DNA from: Chromera velia
Taxonomy: Eukaryota; Sar; Chromeraceae
Length of the DNA: 64,000 nt
NCBI GenBank assembly: GCA_018398765.1
Contig: JAHBMJ010003524.1
Span: forward strand, 1 to 64,000
Direction of reading: 5' to 3'
Positions within the stretch are counted from its first letter, which is position 1; every line of letters starts with the position of its first letter. The notes under the pieces were generated by a model. The model saw only the letters and a program-made list of their open reading frames with translations, was not told the origin of the DNA and did no database searches. Shown in pieces: positions 43,101 to 53,114 of this stretch. A program made the translations under genes and the position numbers.

Positions 43101-46100
43101 TTAGTGAGTGAGTGAGTGAGTGAGTGAGTTGGTCTCCGGTTGTCCCTCTCTCTTTCTCCGCGTGCATGCGCGCGCGTATGTGTGTTTGTGCAGGTTCGTG
43201 CATAAAGCAGTCCATGAGTAATTGCATGCGCGAAAAGAAGGAGAACGAATCAGTCCGAAGCTTCTCTTGTCAAATCAAGCCCCCATGGTTCATCTCTGTT
43301 TTCAAAATGGAAAGACGGCCGGAACGATGGTTTTTCGTCCTTCCATTCTTGTCCGTATCCTTTCTGCCTGCCTGCCTCTGCAGGCTCAGCGGTTCGATCG
43401 GCTTCTGAGGCTGTCCTTGAAGACGAGGAGGAGGCGATGAGACCAGGTACGTTTGTTATTCGTTCGTCATCGTGGGGGAGTCTGTCGACGGATAAAAAAA
43501 TGTGTGTGAGAGCGTGAGAGAGACGTGTGCCTCGCCGGCAAGAGAAGTTTGCGGTCAAGGGGATGGAAAAGATCCGGAGGGATTTTGTGCCTGTAAAGGG
43601 AGGGAAGAAGGGAGAGAGGAGAAGAGGAGAGTCGGCAAGGAGTCAGACAGAAGGACTTAAGAGCAATAGAGTGAGGACAAGACGCGGTCACCCGCCCACA
43701 CAGAAAGACCCAATCACATCGACATGGAGAAAGAAAGAAAGAAAGAAAGGAAGGAAGGAAGAAAGGAAGAAAGAAAGAAAGAAAGAAAGAGACATGACCT
43801 ACGTGTCACACCTGTCGTCCCTCGTTCTCTTTTAGCAATTCCTTCCGCGCATTCTCTTTCCTTTTGTATTTTTTTCTCTCTCCCTCTCTCTTTTGTGCTC
43901 CTTATCTCTAGCTGCCATCTGTTCCTGTTCTTCTCTTCTCCGACTGAGCATTGGATTGACGCGTGACTGGATTGGGGCAAGGTTAGCTGGCTTCCTTTTT
44001 GTTGCCTTCCGTTCAACCCGTCCCGCCTGCTGTTTGCATCTCTCTTTTCCACACACTTTGTTTTTGGAAAAGATCTGCATGGGTATGTATGTGTTTCGTG
44101 TGTATGTGTGTAAATGTTTGAGTCTGTGTGCGTTGCCCTTTTTGGCTCTTTGCAGCTGACCTTTTTCGTGCTCAGGCAGCGACTCTGATTGCTTCGGCAC
44201 GAGTGTTGAGTTGTGCGAAAAGCCCCCTGCCTCGTGGCTTGGTCGGTCGGTCGGTTTTCTTCTGTTTCTGTCATACAGTGAGACCCATCCAAGCCGATGC
44301 AATTGCCTCTCATTTACCCTTCCCTAACCACTTTTTCCACTGGATTGGCGCCCTTCTTCGTCTTCTACTTGCCTGTCTTGCATTCGGTGTCCGTTCCTTT
44401 ATTTCCGCTTCTTCTTTCTTTTCTTGATCGTCTCACTCTCTGATTCAGTACTCGTGTCATTTGACGAAGTCGCATGCATTCTTTTTTGGATTTCTTTGTG
44501 CGTTCTTTCTTGTAGCTTCTGTAGGCAGGGGAGCAGAAGAGTTGGCCTTTGCGCACGAGACATGATGAACCAACTTTCATTCGGGTGCTCAGGCTTTTCC
44601 TCTTCTCAAAGTCTGCTCCTCAGCCTATGTGTGTTATTCCTGTTTCCGCTGTCCCTGATTCTCATACTCTCTCCTATGTACCTGCAGGGCCTTCTCTCTC
44701 CTCAAATGCCAAGCCGTGAGATGCAAACATGCCTGGTGAGTTGTTCTCCATCAACATGCACATAAAGCCACTTTCTTTCTTTTGTTTGTGTGTGTGTGTG
44801 TGTGTGTGAGTGCGTGTGTGTGCGAGTGCTCGCTCCCCTGCCGGTCTGTGTGACTGTCTCCCTACCCGCCTGTCGCCGATCTGTTTGACATGAAAAGACC
44901 TGAAAAGAAGGCTCGACCTGTCCCTTCTGCTGTCTGCCATCCTTCTTCCTCTTCTTCTTCTTTCTATCTGTCTATCCTCATATGCGTATGTTTGTGTGTG
45001 TGCATGCGTGCGTGCTCGCGCATCTGTCTGTTGTGGGTCTAGCTGTCTGTTTGGCTGACTTTGAATTCTGTGTATGCCTCTCGGTCTGTCGTGTCTGTCT
45101 GTGTGTTTTTGTGGTTGTTCAAAGAAGGACGAAAGAGACTGTTGCCAACACAGCTAGGAAGGTGTCAGAAAACTGGGATTGAAGGGACAAAAGAAAAGAA
45201 CAGAAAGGAGCGGAGCCGTGTCGTATGCATTTCTTTCTTTCTTTCACTCTGCGGGCGCGCCACCGAATTAACTCCTCGCTCAGAAAGAACTCTATGCAGG
45301 GGTGTCTGCCTGGACATTACGTGTCCATCCGGCTTGTGTCCATCGTGGCTCTGTGTGTGTGTGTGTGTGTGTGTTTGTTTCTGTGTGATTGCCCATGCCT
45401 CTAGCTGTCTTTGTTTCTGGGCATGCTGAAGATACAAGGAGGGCTTCCCTGTTTGCGTACACGCATGCAGGTGGAAGATTTGTGGGGAGGGGCTGGAGAA
45501 CTCCCCAATGGTCAGTCGTCTGAAGGAGGAAATGCCATTCATTTGTTGTAAAATGGCTCTGGTGCTTTCACAATGATCAAAAGGGTCCATCGAGGATGAG
45601 CACTTCTCCGACTGTGAATCAGTCCGAGCCAGGCCAGGAGACGGTGAAGGACGAACGTGAGAAAGGGCGCAGATGCCAGAGAACGAGAGTTGTCGTAGTA
45701 GAACCAAAGTGGAAAATTCAGCATTTCCCCTGTTGAGGAGAAGAACCGTGGTGAGACTGTGAAAAGGACAGAAAGGCGGGGAAGATGTCGCAGCAACAGA
45801 TCAAACTAGAGTCTCAAGGAAAAGCTCCTCATATTTATTTCTCTGCCTGTATTCACTTTTTTTGTGCAAGTCGCACGTCGACTCACAATCACCGCAAGTC
45901 GAGGCATACATTCACTCTTTTGCTTCCTTCTTTGCCTCCGTCTGTCTGTGCAGATCTTCTTCTGTCCGCTGCAGAGGCCGCAGAGATCTTCGCAAGGGAA
46001 GGGACAAGGACTGTATCTGCTGCTGCAAATGCGGAGGCGCTGAAGACGAGGTCCGGGTCTCAGGCGGCGTCACAGACTCATAGTGAAGAGCCGAAGACTG

Positions 46101-47553
46101 GCAGTGAGGGGGTAGGTGATTCCAAACGGACGTCAGAACAGCAGCATGCCTCCGTGAGCTCCCTGACTGACAGGGCTGTGACCAGGGGGTGTCTTGATAA
46201 TGATTCAGGAACAGTGAGAGGAGGAGACTTGAAAAGGGAGGAACGGGAGGAATGTGAAGAAGAAGGGGAGACGAGAGACGCCTCTCCCTCCTGGCTGTCT
46301 CTTCTCGAACATTTGGGTCAGTCGGTGAATGAATACGTTGCATCGTCGGTCGGTTGGTTGGTGAGTGGTTAGTTCGTTGGTTCGGTGGTTGCGGGGTATT
46401 CGAGGGAGTAGAGATGGGGGCTTGGGGCATAAAATGGAGGTCACTAGGTGGACGGACTGAAGTGCTTGGGGGTGTTACGCGACTGAAGAGAAGAAGATTC
46501 ATTCCGATAGCGCTTCTGATTTTGTGCATGTATTTGTGATGCTGGGTTTGTGTGTGCGTCTGTGTGCGAGAGAGATAGAGAGAGCGTCTGCGTATCTCAA
46601 TCGGTCTCTGTATGAGCGTGGGGGGAGGGGGTGTCTATGTGCCACTTAGCTGCATGATTGTCGTTTTGCTGACCCAAAGTGTCTTGCTTCAGGGTTTTTC
46701 GTGAAGTCCTTTTCTCTCGTTCTTCTGACGCATGGTTGGATTCGTTCAGAAGTCTGAAATAGTCACCAAGTCACCAAGTCCAGGAGGATTCTGTCGATAT
46801 CATTGAATCTGTGTGTTCTGTTTCTCTCCCCTTCTGCTTTCTGTCTCTAGTTGGATGGGTGAGCGTCCTCTCATTCTTCTATCTTACCTACGCGCTTTCA
46901 GATCCCTCCACCCACCTTTTTCTGCGGGAACAGCTCTTTCCTTACCCATCGCTGTTGTGGGGGGCTCTCTCTTCCCCTCAGGACTATTGAGGATTGTCTC
47001 ACGAGAGAAAACAGCATGCAACGCTAGTGAGAACTTTTGTGTCTTCCCACCTCCATCTGCAGTAGGGGAGGCAGAGGCGCGCTTGGCCTCGGAGAGCGAC
47101 GAGAAGGCGCTCCTGGGAGATGAGATGGCAGCACTTGCCGTGAAACGGGTAAGCGAGAGAAAGGTTGTCTGTCGACTGAGAGGAACGATCGATAGGTTTT
47201 TGACTGTGTGTCTACCAAATTGCGTTCATTCAATGGGATATTTCGTGCAAGTCGGGAAGCTGTGCCCTCATGTACAAAACAAAGAATGGATTATACAAGA
47301 CTCGTGTAACAAGAGCCATTAATTACGTGGTACAAGCTATAGGTCTGAGAAGCATGTTGTGGAGTATGAAGTATTTCATCTGTGGTTTCGATGAGGCTGG
47401 TTGTTTTCGTCCCTCTGTTCCCTGGTGGCAGAAAGTGCTTGTGTTTATTCCTTGTTTTGATGCATGCAGGGTCACTTTGTATGTCCCGGACGTACAGTCA
47501 GGCTTCGAGTGGCTTTGGACGATCTCATTCAGTCACGGTTTCCCGTGTCATAA
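38214..47553 (+). CDS. Helical-repeat (HPR/OPR, RAP-protein-like) protein, probably organellar
   Basis: Exons: 38214-39725, 40191-40346, 40565-40822, 41062-41754, 42171-42452, 42837-42879, 43384-43446, 44156-44241, 44688-44735, 45471-45510, 45954-46316, 47063-47148, 47470-47553 (TAA). All phases close, giving 1,237 residues. The start MRQTSMRHCLSRSPRS is Arg/Ser-rich with no acids, fitting a mitochondrial or plastid presequence. Residues from about 360 carry helical pairs such as LWYELIARGEF, LVGLIRLFAEAGV, LPVIARAYAIAGI and AAELLRAFADSDL. These resemble the heptatricopeptide or octotricopeptide repeats of RAP-domain proteins, which act in organellar RNA processing in apicomplexans and algae. 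No RAP domain is seen in the C-terminus, which ends RLRVALDDLIQSRFPVS. The middle is low-complexity and acidic (about 615-650). The small exons 6-10 are the least certain. Function is inference. Confidence 0.6.
40073..40178. repeat. (CT)n(TG)n in intron
   Basis: Microsatellite just upstream of the exon 2 acceptor of the helical-repeat gene (TTTGTGCAG at 40190). Confidence 0.95.
43052..43130. repeat. (GTGA)n/(GTTA)n array in intron
   Basis: Tetranucleotide array inside the intron 42880-43383 of the helical-repeat gene. Unlike the array at 27587 it is not at the donor. Confidence 0.9.
43725..43791. repeat. (GAAA)n/(GGAA)n purine repeat in intron
   Basis: AAAG and GGAA repeats in the intron 43447-44155 of the helical-repeat gene; Lys/Glu/Arg open frames there are artefacts. 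Confidence 0.9.
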
Positions 47554-48097
47554 TTTATGTAGATCATAACATTAATCTTCAAAGTCTTCAAAAAGTTCAA
47601 GTTTTAAATCTTAGTTTCAATCATAGACTGAAAGTTGTTTGTGAAACGTAATCCAATCGATAAACACTTGGTCGTTGTAAATAATTGAATGTAGATCGAA
47701 CTCGGACCGTAGCTTAGACCCGGTAAGCATATACCTGTAATGATTCTGAGCTATAAAAATCTAGCTGTAAACTTGAATGCTTTAAAAAAAAATATTTAGA
47801 GTTAGATCGAGTGTACAAGCCACTCATTTGAAAGCCCTCTTTTTTAAATGTTTAGAAGACATATAGTCACGTATTATAGTGAATTGAAAGTAAAGAATAT
47901 TTTGTTTGGTAAAAGTTATTTAAAGTTCAATTGAAACTTCTTTTTAAATTTTTTTTAAGTTAATGATTTTAACTATGGCAACTTTAAAATTTTATTACAC
48001 TTTGCCCCTAGCTTGGCCCATTTTGCAGTCTAGAGTATGATAAAAAAACGTAGGTCACTTTTAAAGTCACATAACTTCAAACTAATTCTGAGTTTCC
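47554..48097. other. AT-rich convergent intergenic region
   Basis: Separates the 3' ends of the helical-repeat gene (+) and the PARG gene (-). AT-rich with poly-A and poly-T runs; 3' processing signals for both genes probably lie here, but no clear AATAAA pair stands out. Confidence 0.5.
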
Positions 48098-48988
48098 TTA
48101 TACCTCTTCACAAGGTGAGTTATTTGGTCCAGAGGCATCTCGCGTTTTCCACCTTTTTCCTTTCCCCTCTGCAGCCCCCTCCCCCCCGGTCGCGTTTCCC
48201 TGACCTCGGGCTGCCTCAAGGAGCTGAACAATCGCTTCCCGACTCATCTGCGGCCTTATCTGCAAGACAACAGCCCACACGCTCCTTGCCGTCAGCTCCG
48301 AACACGCTCGGGCAATCGCCTCACAGTCTGCTCTCTCTTTATCTTCTCCAAACAGGGAGAACCTCAACCGCACACCCGTCAAAAGGCCTGCCACATACTG
48401 CTGCAAAAACTTGTGCAGCGGATCCCCCAGAAATGCACCGCACCCCCATTTCCCTGTGGAAATCGTCACTACACCGCCGTTACTCCTCTCCTCATTCTCC
48501 AGAAACCAACGCCGCATCTCCCGAAACGCCAGCGTTGCTTTCTTTGTATCTCTGACATTTTTCTCAAACGCGCAGTGCCTCATGAACACGGCGTCCATCG
48601 TGATGATCGACTGCCGGTACGGAGCAACTACTCGCCCGGACGACGAAGCACCACCCCGCACAGGCCCGCTGAACTTAAACCCCCTCCCGTACCCTGTGTA
48701 GCTGCTGAACCTCTTTGCTCCGTGGCACATCACAACGCAGTCATCCTCCATCAGACCGAAGAACAACATGCCGACGTTAAACTCCGGACAACAGAGCTGC
48801 AGGGGAGTGATACATGCAGTCAATTTGATGCAGTCAGAAAAGAAAAGAGCATGCCTCGACTATAGAAAGAAAGAGGTGACGTGAGGGTATGCCTTGCTCT
48901 ACCTCTCACGTTGCTTCTTCCTCTCTTTCTCTGCGCGCGCGCGCGCGTGCATATGTATCTGCGTGTGTGTGTGCGCGCGTGTGAATGA

Positions 48989-49021
<33 letters not shown>

Positions 49022-49147
49022 TATATATGTGTGAGTGTAAATGTGCGTGTGTCGATGCAACACACTAAACGACAGAAAAACACAAATCGAGAATGACCTG
49101 GAGAACGAACAAGAAAGAAAAGGAGAGAAGAAAGAGAGAGAAAAAAA

Positions 49148-49208
<61 letters not shown>

Positions 49209-49693
49209 AGAGAAAGAAAGAAAGAAACAAAAAAACTAAAAAGAGAGAGAGAGAGAGAGAGAGAAAAGAGAGAGTACACCAACCAAACAGACCTACCTGC
49301 ATGATCTCCTCTTGTGTGCACCCTTCTGTGATCTTTCCGTATCCAAAGTTCTGGTTGGCAAAGTTCACGAACGCGGCCGCCTCAGGGTCCTCCATCGAAC
49401 TCGTCGTCAGGTCCAGAGGGGGTCGTCCAGGGAATGCAAACCTGTTTTGCCAGGCAGTGCAGTGCAGGGAGGGAACGCACGGAAGGAAGGAAGGAAGGAA
49501 TCAAGAAGGGAAAATTGATCAAGGGAGGGACGGGAGGGAGCAGGGTAAATAAGCAGACAGACGGACTGTGCGGCAGGGAAAGGGAAGCCAAACTCTGTTG
49601 AGACACCTAAGAGAAAGCAGACAACTGGAGGACTACCTTTCCTCAGAGAATGGAAGTGATCAAACCGAAGGGGGGAAATCAAGCGCGGGATTG

Positions 49694-49757
<64 letters not shown>

Positions 49758-51108
49758 GAGACAGAAAAGAAAGAGCCAATACAGAGAGAAGTCAGAGGAA
49801 AGAGCCGGTCTTTCTGCTGTCCTGTTGAAGAGGAGGGCAAGTGAGGAGGGGAAAAGGGATCAAGGCAGGTATCCACTTTCTCCGAAGCAGCATATCTTTC
49901 CTTCCTTCTTCCATCTCTTTCTCTCTCCCCCCCCCCCCCCCCCNNNNNNNNNNNNNNNNNNNNNNNCCACCCCTCTCTCTCTCTCTTTCTTTCTCTCTCT
50001 CTCTCTCTCTCTCTCGCTCTCTCTTCTTTCTCACTCGCCTCCCCCTCTGTGAAGGTGTGCCATGAGACATGGGGGGCGGGGGAAAGATGAAGGAAAGAGA
50101 TGGAGGGAAGGCTGAGGTTCCACCCTTTTATCGACCTGTTCTCGTCCCACTCCGGCGTTTTCTCCATGAACGTCTCGGTGTCCAGTGAGACCTTCTGGAA
50201 GAGAATCTGACGTTCCTTCAATTCCTCTGCCTTTTCCTCGTGCCCTTCCCCCTCTCCCTCTGGCACCAGAGTCGACAGAAAGTACTGAATCAGACACAGC
50301 ACCTTGTGCGTGCCTGATTCCCGATCTGCCAGCATCAGACGACCGAGCATCAATCCGCCCTCGTTGCCCGGGTTCTTCCGTTCCCTCACGGGGTCCCTCG
50401 CGATGTTCATCAGAAACGCGTGGGCAAGAATGGAACGACACCTGCAGAAAACAGAAAAGGGGGCTTGAGAATGCGAAAATGTAGCCGAACCAAATATGTC
50501 TGGGGCACTCCAGACATGCTACGTGACTCCAGACCCAAACAGGCTAAAAATGGTCGGTGTAGACGGCCACTGATTCGGATAGGTGCACGCACCCTCATGC
50601 AAACTCTTTTGACCACGATGATATTGAAACTAAATACACAGATCAACAACGAGGTAACACTTTTCTGATTCCCCAATCCACTGACTTCAACTGACCAGGC
50701 AGCAGATCTCTCCACTGGAGTGTCCGTGTCAGGTTCGGATGACCCCACCTCCCCCCCCACAGCGTCTCTTTCATTCAGCATGTCTCCTTCCCCGTCTCCC
50801 CCCCAGAGTTCCAAGGCAGATGCCACCAGGCTTTTGTGGAAGGCCCTGAGGGTCATACCAGAGGGGTTGCACTCCTCCCTTCTCCACAATCCACCGTTCT
50901 CAGAGTCCCCGAACATCTGCAAGAGGGCTTCCCTCACTGCCGGTGTTCTCTTCTGGGAGACGGACTCGGGTCCGTAGAACTTCTGACAGAACTCAAGCAC
51001 ATCTTTTCTCTTCCCCTCTGTGTCCGTCGGTTCTGGTGCCTGCGACGGGCCGTAAAAATCAAGGAAGGCCTTTCGAGAGGAGAGGCGAAAGATACTTGTA
51101 GAACTCAT
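48098..51108 (-). CDS. PARG: Poly(ADP-ribose) glycohydrolase (PARG)
   Basis: Exons on the minus strand: 51108-50696, 50441-50124, 49441-49297 and 48796-48098 (stop). They join to 524 residues in phases 2, 2 and 0. PARG cleaves the ribose-ribose bonds of poly(ADP-ribose), reversing PARP signals in DNA repair. Landmarks in order: CRSILAHAFLMN and KVLCLIQYFLS in the regulatory or N-terminal half; MEDPEAAAFVNFANQNFGYG; the catalytic TQEE with adjacent glutamates; SSYTGYGRGF; IITMDAVF; and TGKWGCGAFLGDP, matching the ATGNWGCGAFGGD-type motif of PARGs. The usual GGG of the GGG-X(6-8)-QEE signature reads GYG here. The ATG at 51108 (MSSTSIFRLSSRKAFL) has no nuclear-type basic extension. The introns hold purine and CA microsatellites and an N gap. 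Confidence 0.88.
48937..49268. repeat. TG, GAAA and GA microsatellites in PARG intron
   Basis: Low-complexity purine tracts fill the intron between PARG exons 3 and 4 (48797-49296). Confidence 0.95.
49696..50034. repeat. CA, poly-C and CT microsatellites with N gap in PARG intron
   Basis: (CA)n at 49696-49756, poly-C running into 23 Ns (49944-49966), then (CT)n. All lie in the intron 49442-50123. Confidence 0.95.
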
Positions 51109-51687
51109 CGCCCGTCCGCTTCCAAGGTCCGCTTCTCTCGAATCGAGGGAACCAAAGCACGTCTCCTTTGTGTTCCTCGAATTGTTTGTTTTTGTGAGTC
51201 CCCAAGGCCTGACTCAAATGAGGATGATGCTCCACCTCTCTTGATTCATCGCTTGGATGCCTCCATCTTGGAAGTTTTGTATATACGTGCAGACTCTTCC
51301 GAAATCATGGGGACCCATCGCATCCCATCGCTGGTCGGCCGCGGCATGCCGCGCGCGCGCGGCTGCATGCGCGTGCAAATGCGTGCAATGATGCAATTGC
51401 AACGCGTATAGACGGACTCAGACATACTCAGACTGATCGGACGATATCGGACATTATCGGACTCTATTCTGTTTATAGTACCATACTCTGCCCAGGTTTT
51501 GGTTCCGCATTGAATCCGCAATTTGCAGTCGGGGATCCGACACAGCCTTGTTCGCGCGTCGACTGTTCATTTTGTGGGGATTCCGTAGGCAAGGGGATCC
51601 ATCGGGTGCGTTGCGTAGTCTTAGGTGTGGTGGGACCCGTTGTCTCTTTCCCCCGTCTCCGTCTGAGTCTTTGGGCAGTCAGACACG
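51109..51687. promoter_or_regulatory. Divergent intergenic region, PARG and LAGLIDADG gene
   Basis: About 580 bp between the two starts. It contains a GC palindrome cluster (GCCGCGGCATGCCGCGCGCG at 51340-51359), TGCATGCGCGTG, and a series of ATCGGAC repeats at 51437-51464. These could be regulatory or transposon-derived; no site is assigned. Confidence 0.35.
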
Positions 51688-52575
51688 ATGGTGGCACGAA
51701 AATACGGCATCAACAAGTCCTTTTTCAAAAACGGGATCGCTAGTGGTAGGCACGCTTGGGTATGGGGTGCTGTGATGTCTGATGGGCACGTGAATGAAAA
51801 ACGCCATTCACTTATTTGGAACCAAAAGTATGTTGACTGCAAGTGGGTTGCCGACATCCGAAAGGCTCTTGGTTCTCAACACCCCATCACATTCTACGGT
51901 GACACTCATGTGTTCGCTCACATGGGATGTTCTTCGCAAGAGCTAGTGCAAGACGCTCGCAGCATTCTCTGTTGTGCACCGAGCAGGAAGTCATTTGATG
52001 TGAGGCTGCCGCAGGGTATGGAACCCTCATTTCTCCCAGAGTTGGTGAGAGCAATATTTGAGGGGGACGGTTGCGTCAGTTGGCAAAAAGAAAAACCAGT
52101 TCTCGTGTTTACCTCTGCAAGCAAGGAGTTGCTGCGAGGTATCAGAGATGGCATTGGAGAACAGGCGCTGAACGGTAGCTACAGCAGAACGAACATCTAT
52201 AAGAACAACGGTTGTTTGGGCTTGCGGTACTCCAGCAGCGAAGAAGTGCACGCGATTGCTGATTGGATGTATCCGTTTCTCGGCCATAGAGCGAGCTGGG
52301 CAGCGCACGGTTACTTGATGCGAAAAGCTGAGCGACTGAGCCTCATCAAGAAGATGTATGGGCGTGGTGGTTTGAAAGCTCACGAGCGACGGGAGATAAT
52401 TGAAAAGCACACCTTCAAAGAACAGAAGGATAACCAGGACAAATTACTGTACCTCAAGGCTCTGTCACTGAGACAAAGACATGTTTCTGGCTATGATGAA
52501 TATCTTGGGATAGAAAATTTTCGCTTTGCTCCCAGCTTCTGCAGATCCGTACGGGATGGAGCAAAAGATCAATAA
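51688..52575 (+). CDS. Free-standing LAGLIDADG homing-endonuclease-like protein
   Basis: Single exon of 295 codons from ATG to TAA. Two LAGLIDADG-type helices are visible about 95 residues apart: WVWGAVMSDGHV (acid Asp32) and LVRAIFEGDGCVSW (acid Asp127). Each is followed by a beta-rich half: the first has SLIWNQKYVDCKWVADI and the second VLVFTSASKELLRGI and LGLRYSSSEEVHAIADWMYP. The tract SRKSFDVRLPQ before motif 2 also fits the two-motif, monomeric class, which makes sequence-specific double-strand cuts. No host intron or intein splicing block (no N-terminal Cys/Ser or HN-Cys end) surrounds it, so it is free-standing. Both catalytic acids remain, so activity is possible. It starts 580 bp from the PARG gene on the other strand. 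Transfer from an organelle, virus or phage is one explanation; domestication is another. Confidence 0.7.
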   Translation: MVARKYGINKSFFKNGIASGRHAWVWGAVMSDGHVNEKRHSLIWNQKYVDCKWVADIRKALGSQHPITFYGDTHVFAHMGCSSQELVQDARSILCCAPSRKSFDVRLPQGMEPSFLPELVRAIFEGDGCVSWQKEKPVLVFTSASKELLRGIRDGIGEQALNGSYSRTNIYKNNGCLGLRYSSSEEVHAIADWMYPFLGHRASWAAHGYLMRKAERLSLIKKMYGRGGLKAHERREIIEKHTFKEQKDNQDKLLYLKALSLRQRHVSGYDEYLGIENFRFAPSFCRSVRDGAKDQ

Positions 52576-53114
52576 AAAGAAAGTTCATGAAAGTTCAGTC
52601 GACTCGGAGACATGGGGCGATGGAGGAGGCAGGACAGGCAGACATGTTTGTAAAAACGTTTGCTGCTACGTTTGTTGTTGCTTGGTATTATAATTGAAAT
52701 GGAAGTACGTACGGTCCACTGTACGGAGGAGATATACACCCCCGGCATGCATAGAGCTAGGAATAGAGATCCTTCTAAATCGGTATAACATGATTCGGAT
52801 TCTTAAGCATCATTCTTTCTTAAAAGATTTTTTTTGCACTCTGCATATCAGCATCCTGTATCGTCTTGCAAAAAAGCAGACTCCGACAGAATAGAAGCAA
52901 GAACGAAGAACAGAGTATAGAGAATAGATACACTAAACAAGAAGCATCGAGAAATTGAGAAGCTAAGCATTTGGAAACTAGTTTGACAATCAAGCCTAGA
53001 ATCAAGCTTCTGTGTTAGTTTGCTGTGGCTTTATCTTGTGTTATGTTAACACATATTAATTCATTAATTCGATCCGAATCGATCGTCTAGCTATGTCACA
53101 AACCTTCCGCGGGC
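52576..53114. other. Intergenic, no gene seen
   Basis: AT-rich spacer between the endonuclease-like gene and the LINE remnant. Short frames only. Confidence 0.5.

Noticed and set aside
46361-47062. Additional exon of the helical-repeat gene
   Set aside because: Using the GTCAGT donor at 46317 joins directly to 47063 in phase; candidates between gave stops.
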